A stretch of 64,000 bases of DNA from Brevundimonas bullata (GCF_003350205.1 NZ_QLLC01000014.1:1-64000), one strand, 5' to 3'; shown: positions 7,821-16,377, numbered from the stretch's first letter. The notes: generated by a model from the sequence alone, not told the origin. Numbers and translations are program-made.

Positions 7821-7918
7821 CATGCCGTCCCTGTGCGCCAGGGCCCAGATGTGATCGCGGTGGGCCGGGCCGAAGTCCAGGCTACGCCAATCGGCCAGGT
7901 TCGCCTGACCGACGCCGG
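7821..7918 (-). pseudogene. LysR effector-domain remnant (upstream piece)
   Basis: Directly downstream of the DUF7662 gene on the minus strand, the frame reads LADWRSLDFGPAHRDHIWAL and then HRDG. In LysR effector domains this segment normally lies immediately before the part found at 7464-7672. Here they are separated by about 115 bp plus the first 11 codons of an FMN reductase. The DNA-binding half of the regulator is missing. Confidence 0.6.
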
Positions 7919-7924
7919 GCGATC

Positions 7925-8206
7925 TCAGTCCGCCCGAGCGTCCGACGCCGAAGGGCTCCGCGACGCCGCGCGCACGAAGCGCACGCGTTCGGTTTTCAGT
8001 TCCGGCTCGGGAACGTATCCCGCCTGGGCGAATGCGCGCTGCTGCGGCGGGGCTGAAGGCGCATCCTCGGCCCGCCACCACTTCGGGTCGGTCGACGCCT
8101 TTGGCAGAAGCCCGCCCACGATCCGTTCGATATCGCGAAAGCTCAGCTCGACTTCCGCCGTCTTCTGGCGGCGCAGGTAGCGAGCAAGAGGCTCATACTT
8201 CGCCAT
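7925..8206 (-). CDS. DUF7662-type small protein, 93 aa
   Basis: The start (MAKYEPLARYLRRQ), the middle (LSFRDIERIVGGLLPKAS, then WWRAED) and the end (AGYVPEPELKTERVRFVR) follow the DUF7662 pattern: PL..YL, then an IE..LG..LP helix, a WW motif and a final V.F.R strand. Function is unknown; similar domains often sit with restriction-like or mobile genes. The ATG at 8204-8206 has a strong AGGAG site (GGTGACAGGAGAAGGG). The last 15 residues (SRSPSASDARAD) look like a read-through tail, and the stop lies just before the LysR remnant, so the original C-terminus may have been lost. Confidence 0.7.
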   Translation of the reverse strand: MAKYEPLARYLRRQKTAEVELSFRDIERIVGGLLPKASTDPKWWRAEDAPSAPPQQRAFAQAGYVPEPELKTERVRFVRAASRSPSASDARAD

Positions 8207-8509
8207 GTCGACCCTTCTCCTGTCACCGTGCCCCGACGACCCGCCTGCACAGTTCAAGCGGGCGTCCATACGGGACGCCGCCCCGTGAGAGAAGGCCGCA
8301 CAGGCGATTCTCAACTGGACGCCGAACGTGAATGCGACCCGACGCCTCCGCCGCAAAGGGGGGCAATGGACGGGGAATGGCCGGGCCGCGCCTCCCCGAA
8401 GCTGAGGAGTGGACGAAACCCCGCAACATCATTTCGTGATCGCAGCCGGCGCCACGATCCGCGCGCCTTGTGGCGGTGCTGGCCCAAGCCTGCCGCTCAG
8501 TCGGTCGCC
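8207..8509. other. Intergenic region upstream of the DUF7662 gene
   Basis: About 300 bp between two minus-strand genes. No credible gene, hairpin terminator or GGAAC stress motif was found. It presumably holds the DUF7662 promoter. Confidence 0.3.
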
Positions 8510-9487
8510 CTAAGGTCGGAACAGCACCTTGCCGGCCTTACCAGACGCGAGAGAGGCCTCCACCGCGCGCGACGCCTCGTCGAGCCCGAATACGGCCTCG
8601 ACCGGCAATTCGAGCTGACCGCTGGCGACGCGTGTCAGAAGCTCGCCGATAAGACGGCGGCGCTGATCGGACGGCATGGCCGCCGACACCTTGGTGCCCC
8701 AGAAGCCCTTGAGCGTGAGCTGCTTGAAAATCACCGCGCCGGAGGGAATTTCCATGGCCGCGCCGGTCATGGAGCCGAACGACACCAGCAATCCGTTTTC
8801 GCCGAGCAGGTCCGCCAGATCGCCGCTCGATGTTCCGCCGATGGAGTCCACCGCCGCCTTGATCGGCGCCTCTCCATGAAGGGCGCGGACCTGGTCTTTC
8901 CAGTCCGGCGTCGCCGTGGAAACCACATGGTCGATGCCCAGAGCCCCCAGCTCAGCCACGCCAGCGTCGCGCCGGACTAAGTTGATTGTGTTGACGCCCC
9001 GCCCCTTCGCCAGCATGGCTAGGGTTTTGCCGACCGCGCCGTTCGCCGCGTTCTGGATGATCCAGTCGCCCCCGGCCACGCTCAGGACCTCCAGAAGGGA
9101 GATGGCGCTGAAAGGCATGGCGATCAGTTGCGCCGCCGCTTCGTCGCTGACAGCATCCGGCACGGGAACCAGACCGCCCGGCGAAGCCAGGAAGTACTCG
9201 GCCCAGCTGCCGTGCACCCCCGCGACGGCGATCCGCTGCCCCAACAAAGCGGCGTCCACACCCTCCCCGACGGCCTCGACGACGCCGACCGCCTCGCTGC
9301 CGCCGATGGCGGGCAAGGGCGGTTTGTAGCCGTAGCTGCCGCGGATGGTCCAAAGGTCATGATTGTGGATCGGCGACAGCGTCGTGCGGATGCGGACCTT
9401 GCCAGGGCCAGGTTCAGGCGTTGGCAGGTCCGCCAGATGGAGGAGTTCGGCCGGTTCGCCGAAGCTGTCGTGGATCAGGCTGCGCAT
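8510..9487 (-). CDS. Zinc-free medium-chain oxidoreductase (quinone oxidoreductase / enoyl reductase-like)
   Basis: About 325 aa from the ATG at 9485-9487 (GGAAAGAG upstream). N-terminal GroES-like domain (about 1-120; NHDLWTIRGSYGYKPPLPAIGGSEAVG) and a Rossmann NADPH-binding domain (about 120-270; NAANGAVGKTLAMLAK, in which AxGxxG is replaced by ANGAVG). The catalytic-zinc ligands of alcohol dehydrogenases are absent, so it should act on quinones or enoyl compounds with NADPH. A longer upstream frame to 9625 lacks a ribosome binding site. The family is broad and the true substrate cannot be told from sequence. Confidence 0.85.
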   Translation of the reverse strand: MRSLIHDSFGEPAELLHLADLPTPEPGPGKVRIRTTLSPIHNHDLWTIRGSYGYKPPLPAIGGSEAVGVVEAVGEGVDAALLGQRIAVAGVHGSWAEYFLASPGGLVPVPDAVSDEAAAQLIAMPFSAISLLEVLSVAGGDWIIQNAANGAVGKTLAMLAKGRGVNTINLVRRDAGVAELGALGIDHVVSTATPDWKDQVRALHGEAPIKAAVDSIGGTSSGDLADLLGENGLLVSFGSMTGAAMEIPSGAVIFKQLTLKGFWGTKVSAAMPSDQRRRLIGELLTRVASGQLELPVEAVFGLDEASRAVEASLASGKAGKVLFRP

Positions 9488-9712
9488 TCGGTCTCTTTCC
9501 ACCCGTCGCCCGGCCCTGGCCGATGACGAGTTCATCAGGTTGAGGCTTGAGATGGGGCTCCACCGTGCGTCTGCAATGTTCCCCTCAATCCCCCCGGCGT
9601 TTTCTCCGGGTTTTGTTCGCGTCATCGTGGATGGCGGACACCAGGGGAATGAACAAGGTCCATCGCCCCTTCATGGCTTGCGCCATGACGTACAGACTTC
9701 TACATTGCATCC

Positions 9713-10144
9713 ATGGCTATGCAGGACGCCGCCCTCAGATCCCTCGACCCGGTCCCGCCCTTGCGGGATCCGCAGGAGCGCAGGCGCATGTCCGCCCCGG
9801 CCCTCAAGCTCTTCTTCAAGGCGGCGGCCCTATGGGGTCTGACGGTCGATCAGAAGCGCGCCGTTCTCGGCGACATCTCACGCCAGACTGAACACAATTG
9901 GCGCAACGGTGACGCCACCACGCTGACACGCGACCAACTCGAACGCATCTCCCTCGTCCTGGGCATCCTGAAGGGCCTGAGGCTCATCTTCGTCGAAGAC
10001 CAGGCTGGCGTCCGGTGGCTGAAGGCGGAGAACCGCGACCACCCCTTCAACGGCCGTTCGCCGCTTGAGCGCATGACCGATGGCGGTATTTCCGACCTCT
10101 ACGACGTCCGGCGCTACCTCGACGCTTGGCGGGGCGTGCGTTGA
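9713..10144 (+). CDS. Antitoxin of an Xre-RES toxin-antitoxin module (MbcA/ParS/Xre, DUF2384)
   Basis: 143 aa. An Xre-like N-terminal DNA-binding part (about 30-80; FFKAAALWGLTVDQKRAVLGD, then TEHNWRNG) and a C-terminal DUF2384 antitoxin domain (about 80-143; LERISLVLGILKGLRLIF, then WLKAENRDHPFNGRSPLERM, then VRRYLDAWRGVR). It should bind and neutralise the RES protein and repress its own promoter. The stop overlaps the toxin start region. There is no strong ribosome binding site at the ATG; a second ATG six bases downstream is possible. Confidence 0.88.
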   Translation: MAMQDAALRSLDPVPPLRDPQERRRMSAPALKLFFKAAALWGLTVDQKRAVLGDISRQTEHNWRNGDATTLTRDQLERISLVLGILKGLRLIFVEDQAGVRWLKAENRDHPFNGRSPLERMTDGGISDLYDVRRYLDAWRGVR

Positions 10145-10845
10145 CCACGCCGCCGCAGCGGCGTTTCACGTCCCGTACCCACCGCCTGGTCAACAGCCGC
10201 TTTCCAACAACCGGCGTCTTCGACGACATCGCCGAGAACGAGGAAGAGCTCCGCGTCGCCTTCCAGCTCGAGGAGATGACCAACGGCCGCCTCCTCGCCA
10301 TGGCGCGCCTGCAGATGATGCCGCCGGGCTCACTAGCTGCAGGGCCGACCGCCACGCTCGCCAACGCCGCCTTCCTCCACGCTTCCGAGAGCGGCGGGCG
10401 TTTCAATGGGCCCGACCTCGGAGCCTGGTACTGCGCAACGGACATCGAGACGGCTATCGAAGAGACCCTCCACCACAACGGCAGACGGCTTCGACTGTCG
10501 GCCGGGGGCTTTCCCAACCGCATCCAGCTGAGAGAACTTGTCGTCCATCTGGACCTGGATCTGGCGGATCTGCGCGGGCTGCAGGCGGAACGTGCGGAGC
10601 TCTACGATCCCGACGACTATCGCGCCTCCCAGGCCTTCGCCGCCGATATTCGCTGGCCTGGCGACCCGGACGGCGTCGATGGCCTCGTCTATGACAGCGT
10701 GCGCCGTCCAGGCGGCGTGAACGCCTGCATTTTCCGCCCGGGCGCCCTGCCCCTGCCCATCCTCCAGGGCGGGCACTACGAATACGTCTGGGATGCGAAG
10801 GGTCAGGTCGAGGTGATCATGCTGACCGGCGTCAATCGAGCCTAG
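10126..10845 (+). CDS. RES domain toxin (NAD+-degrading type)
   Basis: 239 aa. The RES domain takes up about residues 60-225, with the hallmark residues visible: Arg in GGRFNGPD, Glu in TAIEETLHH and Ser in VYDSVRRPGGVNACIF. Characterised RES toxins deplete NAD+ and stop growth. Two TTG codons can start it: 10126 (19 bp inside the antitoxin gene) or 10141, whose last two bases form part of the antitoxin stop codon; the second would be a classic coupled start. Located between an oxidoreductase and a phage-type integrase, as expected for a mobile stabilisation module. Confidence 0.88.
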   Translation: MAGRALTTPPQRRFTSRTHRLVNSRFPTTGVFDDIAENEEELRVAFQLEEMTNGRLLAMARLQMMPPGSLAAGPTATLANAAFLHASESGGRFNGPDLGAWYCATDIETAIEETLHHNGRRLRLSAGGFPNRIQLRELVVHLDLDLADLRGLQAERAELYDPDDYRASQAFAADIRWPGDPDGVDGLVYDSVRRPGGVNACIFRPGALPLPILQGGHYEYVWDAKGQVEVIMLTGVNRA

Positions 10846-10859
10846 CCTGACCGCAGCCC

Positions 10860-12119
10860 TCAAGCAGACGCCCGTCTCGGCAGACAGACGCCCGCCGTCA
10901 TTTCGGACAGGCAGTAGTCGGACCAGGCCTCCAGGACCTGGCGCCGCTTGCGCAGGGCGTCGCTCCGCCGATAGGCTCGCTCGGTCTCGTCGCCGACGAC
11001 ATGCGCCAGACACTCCTCGATGGTCTCTCGGGCGTAGTCCGTCTCGTCGCCCGCCCAATCCCGAAACGTCGAGCGCATGCCGTGCGGCGTAAAGCCCGGC
11101 GCCAGATCCCGAAGCATCATGTCCATCGCCATATTGGACATCGGCCCGCCCTTTGGTCCCGGAAAGATGAGCTGGTTGGGTCGCGGGTGGGTCGGATGAA
11201 CCGCCTTCAAAACGTCCAGTGCGCCGGTCGATAGCGGTTGGCGAAAGGCGCGTTCCTTCATGCGGCTCGGGTCGAGCGCCCAGACATCGGCTCTGATCTC
11301 GCCCCAGACCGCCTCCAGGGTCATGGTCTCACGCGCCACGGTGAAGATCGTGAACTCCAGCGCGCGGGCGGACATGCCCTGGCTGGCCGAGAGTCGCTTC
11401 ATGAAGGCCGGAATCTGTTCGTAGGGCATGGCCGGCATGTGGCCGCGCTGGAGCTTGGGGCGCGGCGGCAAGAGGTGGATCAGGTTCCCCTTCCACACAG
11501 CCGGGTTCGGGCCGGTGCGCAGCTTCTTAACCCTGACGTAGTCCAGCACTCTTTCGAGGCGCTCGCGCAGCTTGCCGGCTGACTCCGCCTTGGTCAGCCA
11601 GAGCGGCGTCAGTACGGAGAGAACGGCCTCGACGTCGATCTCATCGACCGGCCAGTGTTTGATCGGCGCGGCGTGGCGCTCGATGGAGCGCATCCAGCCG
11701 GCCTTGGTCTTGCGACCACGCCAGCCGCCTTCCTGGGCTTTCACATAGTCCGTCCAGCACGCCAGCAGTGTGGGCCGCCCCGCGACGCCGGTTCGGACCG
11801 CCGGCCTGTCCATCCCGGTCGAAGGGCTCGCCTCCAGGCTAAGAGCATCGGTGCGGCGTTGTTGCGCCAACGGATCCCTCCCAGCAGCGATGGACTGCTT
11901 GGCCCTGTCGCGGGCGAGACGCGCATCCGCCAGGGACACGTCGAGCATGGACCCGAGACCCATGTCCCTTCGTGCGCCCCCCGACCGGTAGCGATAGATC
12001 CAGCTACGTCCGCCCGTTCGGGCCACGACGAGATAGAGGCCGTCTCCGTCGGAATAGTAGCCCTCGCTCTTGAAGCCACGGACACTTCGATCCGTGAGCT
12101 TGCTGACTTTCAAAGCCAT
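10860..12119 (-). CDS. int: P4-type tyrosine integrase (DUF4102 arm-binding domain)
   Basis: 419 aa. N-terminal DUF4102 arm-type DNA-binding domain (about 1-90; DGDGLYLVVARTGGRSWIYRY), a core-binding domain (about 115-205) and the catalytic domain (about 225-400). Catalytic residues of the tyrosine recombinase fold are present: R263, K288, H346-x-x-R349 in HGMRSTF, H373 in LAHVVG, and the nucleophile Y383 in AYRR. The first box reads VARETMTLEAVW, less canonical than usual (often R.GE). It should insert or excise a genomic island. No tRNA lies next to it in this window, so the attachment site is not evident. The gene looks intact. Confidence 0.93.
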   Translation of the reverse strand: MALKVSKLTDRSVRGFKSEGYYSDGDGLYLVVARTGGRSWIYRYRSGGARRDMGLGSMLDVSLADARLARDRAKQSIAAGRDPLAQQRRTDALSLEASPSTGMDRPAVRTGVAGRPTLLACWTDYVKAQEGGWRGRKTKAGWMRSIERHAAPIKHWPVDEIDVEAVLSVLTPLWLTKAESAGKLRERLERVLDYVRVKKLRTGPNPAVWKGNLIHLLPPRPKLQRGHMPAMPYEQIPAFMKRLSASQGMSARALEFTIFTVARETMTLEAVWGEIRADVWALDPSRMKERAFRQPLSTGALDVLKAVHPTHPRPNQLIFPGPKGGPMSNMAMDMMLRDLAPGFTPHGMRSTFRDWAGDETDYARETIEECLAHVVGDETERAYRRSDALRKRRQVLEAWSDYCLSEMTAGVCLPRRASA

Positions 12120-12190
12120 CGCCGCGCTCGCTGCAAATCATCCAGGAGCCTCGATTCTAGTGGCTCCTAATTTGGTTTGCACCCACCATC

Positions 12191-12214
12191 CTTCCCATCC
12201 AGCTTCCCATCCAG
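12191..12214. repeat. Tandem direct repeat CTTCCCATCCAG x2
   Basis: Two perfect adjacent 12-bp copies (12191-12202 and 12203-12214), 72-95 bp upstream of the integrase start. Arrangement and size fit arm-type integrase binding sites, but this is inference. Confidence 0.6.
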
Positions 12215-12416
12215 CAGACAAAAACTCGGTGAAATGCCCTGACGCGGTTTGCAGCAGTTTGGAAAAACAGAACACATTGTAGTGAATAAGTTTTTTGACA
12301 CGAAACAGGCTCAGATGAAAAAATCTGGCAATCTATTTCCGGCCTCTACCCGCGGAGCCACTCGGGGGCATTAAGCCCAAGATATCGTCGCGCTTAATCA
12401 TAGTTGGCCCGGGCGG

Positions 12417-12428
12417 CTTCCCATCCAG
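12417..12428. repeat. Third copy of CTTCCCATCCAG
   Basis: A perfect third copy of the 12-bp repeat, about 200 bp from the tandem pair, still within the same non-coding stretch and in the same orientation. Confidence 0.55.
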
Positions 12429-12519
12429 ATTTCTATGCACCTAACACGCGGAACGATTTTCGCGTCTTCGTTGGCATGGCTTTGCACCTTTGAAAGACGG
12501 CGGACGATCACTAGCCCGA

Positions 12520-13965
12520 TCAAGTCAGCCCCGCTTCTGTCCGAGCCATCCTGAGATCCTCGACAAGGGCCATGCGCGCGCGGCGACGCTCCTCAAGATC
12601 AGGCATACGCAAGACAAAGGCCGGATGAAGCGTAAGCAGAGCGCGCGCGCCATCCGGCGTGTCAATCACCGCGCCCCGCTCCGCCATGATGGATGGCTTT
12701 CGCCCCAGCACAGCCAGGCCCGCCGTCGCGCCCAATGCGAGGATCAGCCGGGGCCTAACAAGTCTGCGCTCCTGATCCAGCCACCAGCGGCAGGCCTGGA
12801 CCTCGCCCGCGTTGGGCGTCTTGTGCAGGCGTCGCTTGCCGCGCGGCTCATGCTTGAAGTGCTTGACCGCATTGGTCAGGTAGACCCCTGAGCGATCAAT
12901 GCCCGCTTGGGCGAGGGCGACGTCGAGAACCTGACCTGCTGGCCCGACGAAAGGCTGTCCCGCCAGGTCTTCATGATCGCCCGGCTGCTCGCCGACAATC
13001 ATCAGCCGCGCCTCGCGCGGTCCCTGTCCGCAAACGCCTTGGGTCGCATCCCGCCAGAGAGGACAGCGCCGGCAGTTCTGCAGGCCTCGCTCCAGGTCCG
13101 TCGGGTCCGCAGCGACCAGGTCATCGGTCGAGGTCCGATCAACCGTCGGTGGGCGCAGGCGCTGAAACTTCTCATTTGGCAGAGACGAAGGTTCAGAGAC
13201 CATGATCTCGGTGCGGGCCGCCGCCGAGGCCACCAGTCCCGGGATCAGAGAAGCCTCGGGCAGGTTCTTCCAATACCGTTTCGGCATCTCCGACTGCATC
13301 ATGCGCGTGCGCAGACGCGCAGGATTGAAGGTCGAAGCGTAGTAGGTGCGCCAGAAATCCTCGACCTCGTCCTCCTGCGGAGCCTCCTCTTGTCGTCCCG
13401 GCGGCCCGAAGGTCAGGGCGTCTCCGTCCCAGTGGGCGGTCCCATCCGGCGTCAGGATCGACCACTGCATGGTGCTGAACCGCCGTGCGAAAAAGGGCGC
13501 CGTCTTTTCCAGCACGCGATGCGCCGGCTCGAACCAGGCGACCCAGCGCTCGCCGTCCGCATCCCTCGTTTCGCGAAAACGAACGAAGGCCTTCATCTTG
13601 TGCGCCGCGCGGTGGACGTTCTTCACCCGCTCGGCCGCCGCTGCGACATCGGGATCGGACACCACCCGCATCAGATCGGGCTCGTCCCGCAGCCGCCACA
13701 GCAGCCGATACATCAGGTCGAACCGATCCGGGGCGCGGTGCAGGATCAGGTCGCCCGCCGTTTCCATGAAGGCCCGGGGGACGACGAAAGCATCGTCCAC
13801 GGCGGTTGCGCCAGCCGCTCCATCAACGTCGAAAAGCCCGTCCTGACCAGATCCCGCCGTGACAAAGCGTACGCTGGCGGGCTCGACGCCGGCAGTGCGC
13901 AAACGGCGCGCAGCCGCCTTCCATCCGGCGAAATCCGTCTCACTCGCCAGGACAATGGTGCGCAT
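12520..13965 (-). CDS. udgX: UdgX family uracil-DNA binding protein (DUF4130-UDG fusion)
   Basis: 481 aa. N-terminal DUF4130 domain (about 1-250) of the kind that partners the radical SAM protein encoded just upstream, then a family-4-like uracil-DNA glycosylase domain (about 285-475) with 4Fe-4S cysteines starting at CRRCPLW and motif GEQPGDHEDLAGQPF. The insertion KRRLHKTP is the diagnostic R-loop of UdgX, whose His forms a covalent bond with the abasic sugar after uracil removal. It acts on uracil-containing DNA in the cytoplasm. The gene start overlaps the upstream stop by one base (TGATG), so the two are translationally coupled. Confidence 0.93.
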   Translation of the reverse strand: MRTIVLASETDFAGWKAAARRLRTAGVEPASVRFVTAGSGQDGLFDVDGAAGATAVDDAFVVPRAFMETAGDLILHRAPDRFDLMYRLLWRLRDEPDLMRVVSDPDVAAAAERVKNVHRAAHKMKAFVRFRETRDADGERWVAWFEPAHRVLEKTAPFFARRFSTMQWSILTPDGTAHWDGDALTFGPPGRQEEAPQEDEVEDFWRTYYASTFNPARLRTRMMQSEMPKRYWKNLPEASLIPGLVASAAARTEIMVSEPSSLPNEKFQRLRPPTVDRTSTDDLVAADPTDLERGLQNCRRCPLWRDATQGVCGQGPREARLMIVGEQPGDHEDLAGQPFVGPAGQVLDVALAQAGIDRSGVYLTNAVKHFKHEPRGKRRLHKTPNAGEVQACRWWLDQERRLVRPRLILALGATAGLAVLGRKPSIMAERGAVIDTPDGARALLTLHPAFVLRMPDLEERRRARMALVEDLRMARTEAGLT

Positions 13966-15206
13966 CAGAACAGGCTCAACTGTTCCGGGGCCCGCTGCGG
14001 CGCCAGCCGCGCGCGCAGGTGCTCCGCATCCGTCAAACCGCCCGGCGTCCAGTCCAGTGCGACGATCCAGGGTCGCACCTTGTCGATCGACCGCGTCAAC
14101 CGCGCCACATCCTCCAGCCGCAAGGTGCGATAGCGCCGGACCGACAGGATGCGATCCACCGCCTTCACCCCCAGCCCCGGCACGCGCAAAAGGTCTTCGC
14201 GCGCGGCCAGATTGACGTCGGTGGGGAAAATGTCGCGTCGCTTCAACGCCCAGGCCAGCTTGGGATCGACCGCCAGATCCAGCATCCCGTCTGACGCGCC
14301 CTCCCCGATCTCGGGCGCGGTGAAGCCGTAGAAGCGCATCAGCCAGTCGGCCTGATAAAGCCGATGCTCCCGCATCAGCGGCGGTTTCGACAACGGCAGG
14401 ACGCTGGAGCTGTCGGGAATGGGGCTGAAGGCCGAATAATAGACGCGGCGCAGGCCATAGCCGCCATACAGAGAGGCGCTGCGGTCCAGGATTTCCGTGT
14501 CCGGAGCCCCGTCCGCGCCGACGATCAACTGCGTCGACTGACCGGCCGGCGCGAAGGCCGGCGGACGATGCCGGTCGCGCTTCTCCGGCTTGGCCGCTTC
14601 CAGCCTCAACCGCACCTGCCCCATGGTCTTGCGGATCAGGCGGGCGTCCTTCTCGGGCGCCAGTCGCCCCAAGGCCTCGTCGCGCGGCAGCTCGATATTG
14701 GCCGACAGCCTGTCGGCGTAACGCCCCGCCAGCGCCACCAGCCGCTCATCCGCTTCCGGGATCAGCTTCAAATGGATATAGCCGCGAAAGTCATGGTCCT
14801 CGCGTAGGCGACGCGCGACCTCGACCAGTTGCTCCATCGTATAGTCGCCCGAGCGCACGACGCCGGACGACAGGAACAGCCCCTCGATATAGTTGCGCTT
14901 GTAGAAGGCCAGGGTCAGATCGACGACCTCGTCCACCGTGAATCGCGCCCGCTCGACGTTCGAGGACGAGCGGTTGATGCAATAGACGCAGTCATAGATG
15001 CAGAAATTGGTCAGCAGGATCTTCAACAGGCTGACGCACCGCCCGTCCGGCGTATAGGCGTGGCAGATGCCCATGCTCTCCGTCGAGCCCACGCCCTTGC
15101 CGTCGAGGGAGTTGCGCTTAGGCGCGCCGGACGACGCGCACGACGCATCATACTTGGCCGCATCGGACAGGATGGAGAGCTTTCGCCGAAGTTCGATACG
15201 CGCCAT
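13965..15206 (-). CDS. Putative DNA modification/repair radical SAM protein
   Basis: 413 aa. The CxxxCxxC cluster (C69, C73, C76 in FCIYDCVYC) marks a radical SAM enzyme that binds 4Fe-4S and S-adenosylmethionine. A helix-hairpin-helix near 340-360 (LLRVPGLGVKAVDRIL) suggests DNA binding. Both features, plus the neighbouring DUF4130-UdgX gene, match the widespread but biochemically uncharacterised family annotated as a putative DNA modification/repair radical SAM protein. It is the first gene of the pair and is divergent from the ligase-associated exonuclease gene, about 125 bp away. Confidence 0.9.
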   Translation of the reverse strand: MARIELRRKLSILSDAAKYDASCASSGAPKRNSLDGKGVGSTESMGICHAYTPDGRCVSLLKILLTNFCIYDCVYCINRSSSNVERARFTVDEVVDLTLAFYKRNYIEGLFLSSGVVRSGDYTMEQLVEVARRLREDHDFRGYIHLKLIPEADERLVALAGRYADRLSANIELPRDEALGRLAPEKDARLIRKTMGQVRLRLEAAKPEKRDRHRPPAFAPAGQSTQLIVGADGAPDTEILDRSASLYGGYGLRRVYYSAFSPIPDSSSVLPLSKPPLMREHRLYQADWLMRFYGFTAPEIGEGASDGMLDLAVDPKLAWALKRRDIFPTDVNLAAREDLLRVPGLGVKAVDRILSVRRYRTLRLEDVARLTRSIDKVRPWIVALDWTPGGLTDAEHLRARLAPQRAPEQLSLF

Positions 15207-15330
15207 CCGTTCATGATATGTTCCTTGATCCGAAAGGTCCAGCGTGACCGTATGATGGGGACGACGGCGGAACCCTGACCTTCATGGCTCCGTTTCCCTG
15301 CCCTGTTCAGGGCCGGGCCCTGATATCCGA

Positions 15331-16377
15331 ATGGCCTTGAAAGCGACCCTCACGCGCATGTCCCTGCCCGATCACGGTTTCGCCTCGGTCCTGCGACCAA
15401 CGCCTGGCGGCCTATGGTGCCCGGAAGGCGACTTCTACATCGACCCGCCGCGCCCCGTAGCTCGAGCCGTCATCACGCACGGTCACGCCGACCATGCGCG
15501 AGCGGGGCACGGCGCTGTCCTGGCCACGCCCGAGACCCTGGCCATCATGGGCGAGCGCTACGGTGCCGACTTCGCGGGTCGGACACAAGCTCTGACCTAT
15601 GGCGAACGGCTCAAGGTGGGCGGCGTCGAGGTGTCGCTGGCCCCCGCCGGCCACGTGCTCGGCTCAGCCCAGGCCACGGTGCGCCACGGGGGTCTGACCA
15701 TCACCGCCTCGGGTGACTACAAGCGTCGCCGCGACCCGACCTGCGCCGCCTTCGAACCCGTGCCCAGCGACGTCTTCATCACTGAGGCCACCTTTGGCCT
15801 GCCGGTCTTTCGCCATCCCCCGGACACGCAGGAGATCGGTCGCCTGCTGCGTTCGGTCCAGCAATTCCCGGAACGCGCCCATCTGGTCGGGGCCTATGCA
15901 CTCGGCAAGGCGCAACGAGTGATCCGCCTGCTGCGCGAGGCGGGCTATGACGAGACCATCTATGTGCATGGGGCGCTTGAACGCCTCAATCGGCTCTATG
16001 AGCATTTCGGCGTCGATCTGGGACCGCTGGCCCCGGCGACCGGATCAAAGGCCGACTTCGCCGGGCGCATCGTCATCGCGCCGCCCTCCGCCATCGCCGA
16101 CCGCTGCAGCCGTCGCTTCCCCGATCCGGTCACGGCCTTCGCCTCGGGCTGGATGAGCGTGCGGGCGCGTGTGCGCCAGCGCGGCGTCGAACTGCCGCTG
16201 ATCCTGTCCGACCACGCCGACTGGGACGAACTGACCGCCACCCTGACCGAGCTGTCGCCGCAGGAAATCTGGATCACCCACGGCCGCGACGACGCCCTGC
16301 GCCGCTGGGCCGAACTGGAGGGACTGACGGCTCGCGCCCTGCACCTGGTCGGCTATGAAGACGAGGATGACGACTAA
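15331..16377 (+). CDS. Ligase-associated DNA exonuclease (metallo-beta-lactamase fold)
   Basis: 348 aa. MBL-fold nuclease with the metal site H50-x-H52-x-D54-H55 (THGHADHA), a later H in GHVLGSAQ, D in SGDYKRR and a final H in LSDHADWD, plus beta-CASP-like features. The family is always found with the DNA ligase that follows, whose ATG overlaps this gene's stop codon by one base. It is thought to trim DNA ends before ligation. An in-frame ATG nine codons downstream (15358) is an alternative start and closer to the usual N-terminus. Confidence 0.9.
   Translation: MALKATLTRMSLPDHGFASVLRPTPGGLWCPEGDFYIDPPRPVARAVITHGHADHARAGHGAVLATPETLAIMGERYGADFAGRTQALTYGERLKVGGVEVSLAPAGHVLGSAQATVRHGGLTITASGDYKRRRDPTCAAFEPVPSDVFITEATFGLPVFRHPPDTQEIGRLLRSVQQFPERAHLVGAYALGKAQRVIRLLREAGYDETIYVHGALERLNRLYEHFGVDLGPLAPATGSKADFAGRIVIAPPSAIADRCSRRFPDPVTAFASGWMSVRARVRQRGVELPLILSDHADWDELTATLTELSPQEIWITHGRDDALRRWAELEGLTARALHLVGYEDEDDD

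Larger units (their letters stand above)
12120..12519. other. Integrase upstream region, AT-richer, with 12-bp repeats
   Basis: A 400-bp stretch with no gene. It is less GC-rich than the surroundings and contains a tandem and a distant copy of CTTCCCATCCAG. I searched it by eye for a tRNA 3' end and found none. Candidate for the attachment site and integrase promoter. Confidence 0.45.

Noticed and set aside
12120-12519. tRNA 3' end as the integrase attachment site
   Set aside because: No cloverleaf or T-arm sequence could be found in this stretch.
12907-14133. 408-codon frame on the plus strand opposite udgX
   Set aside because: Arginine/proline-rich shadow of a clearly recognisable minus-strand gene in high-GC DNA.
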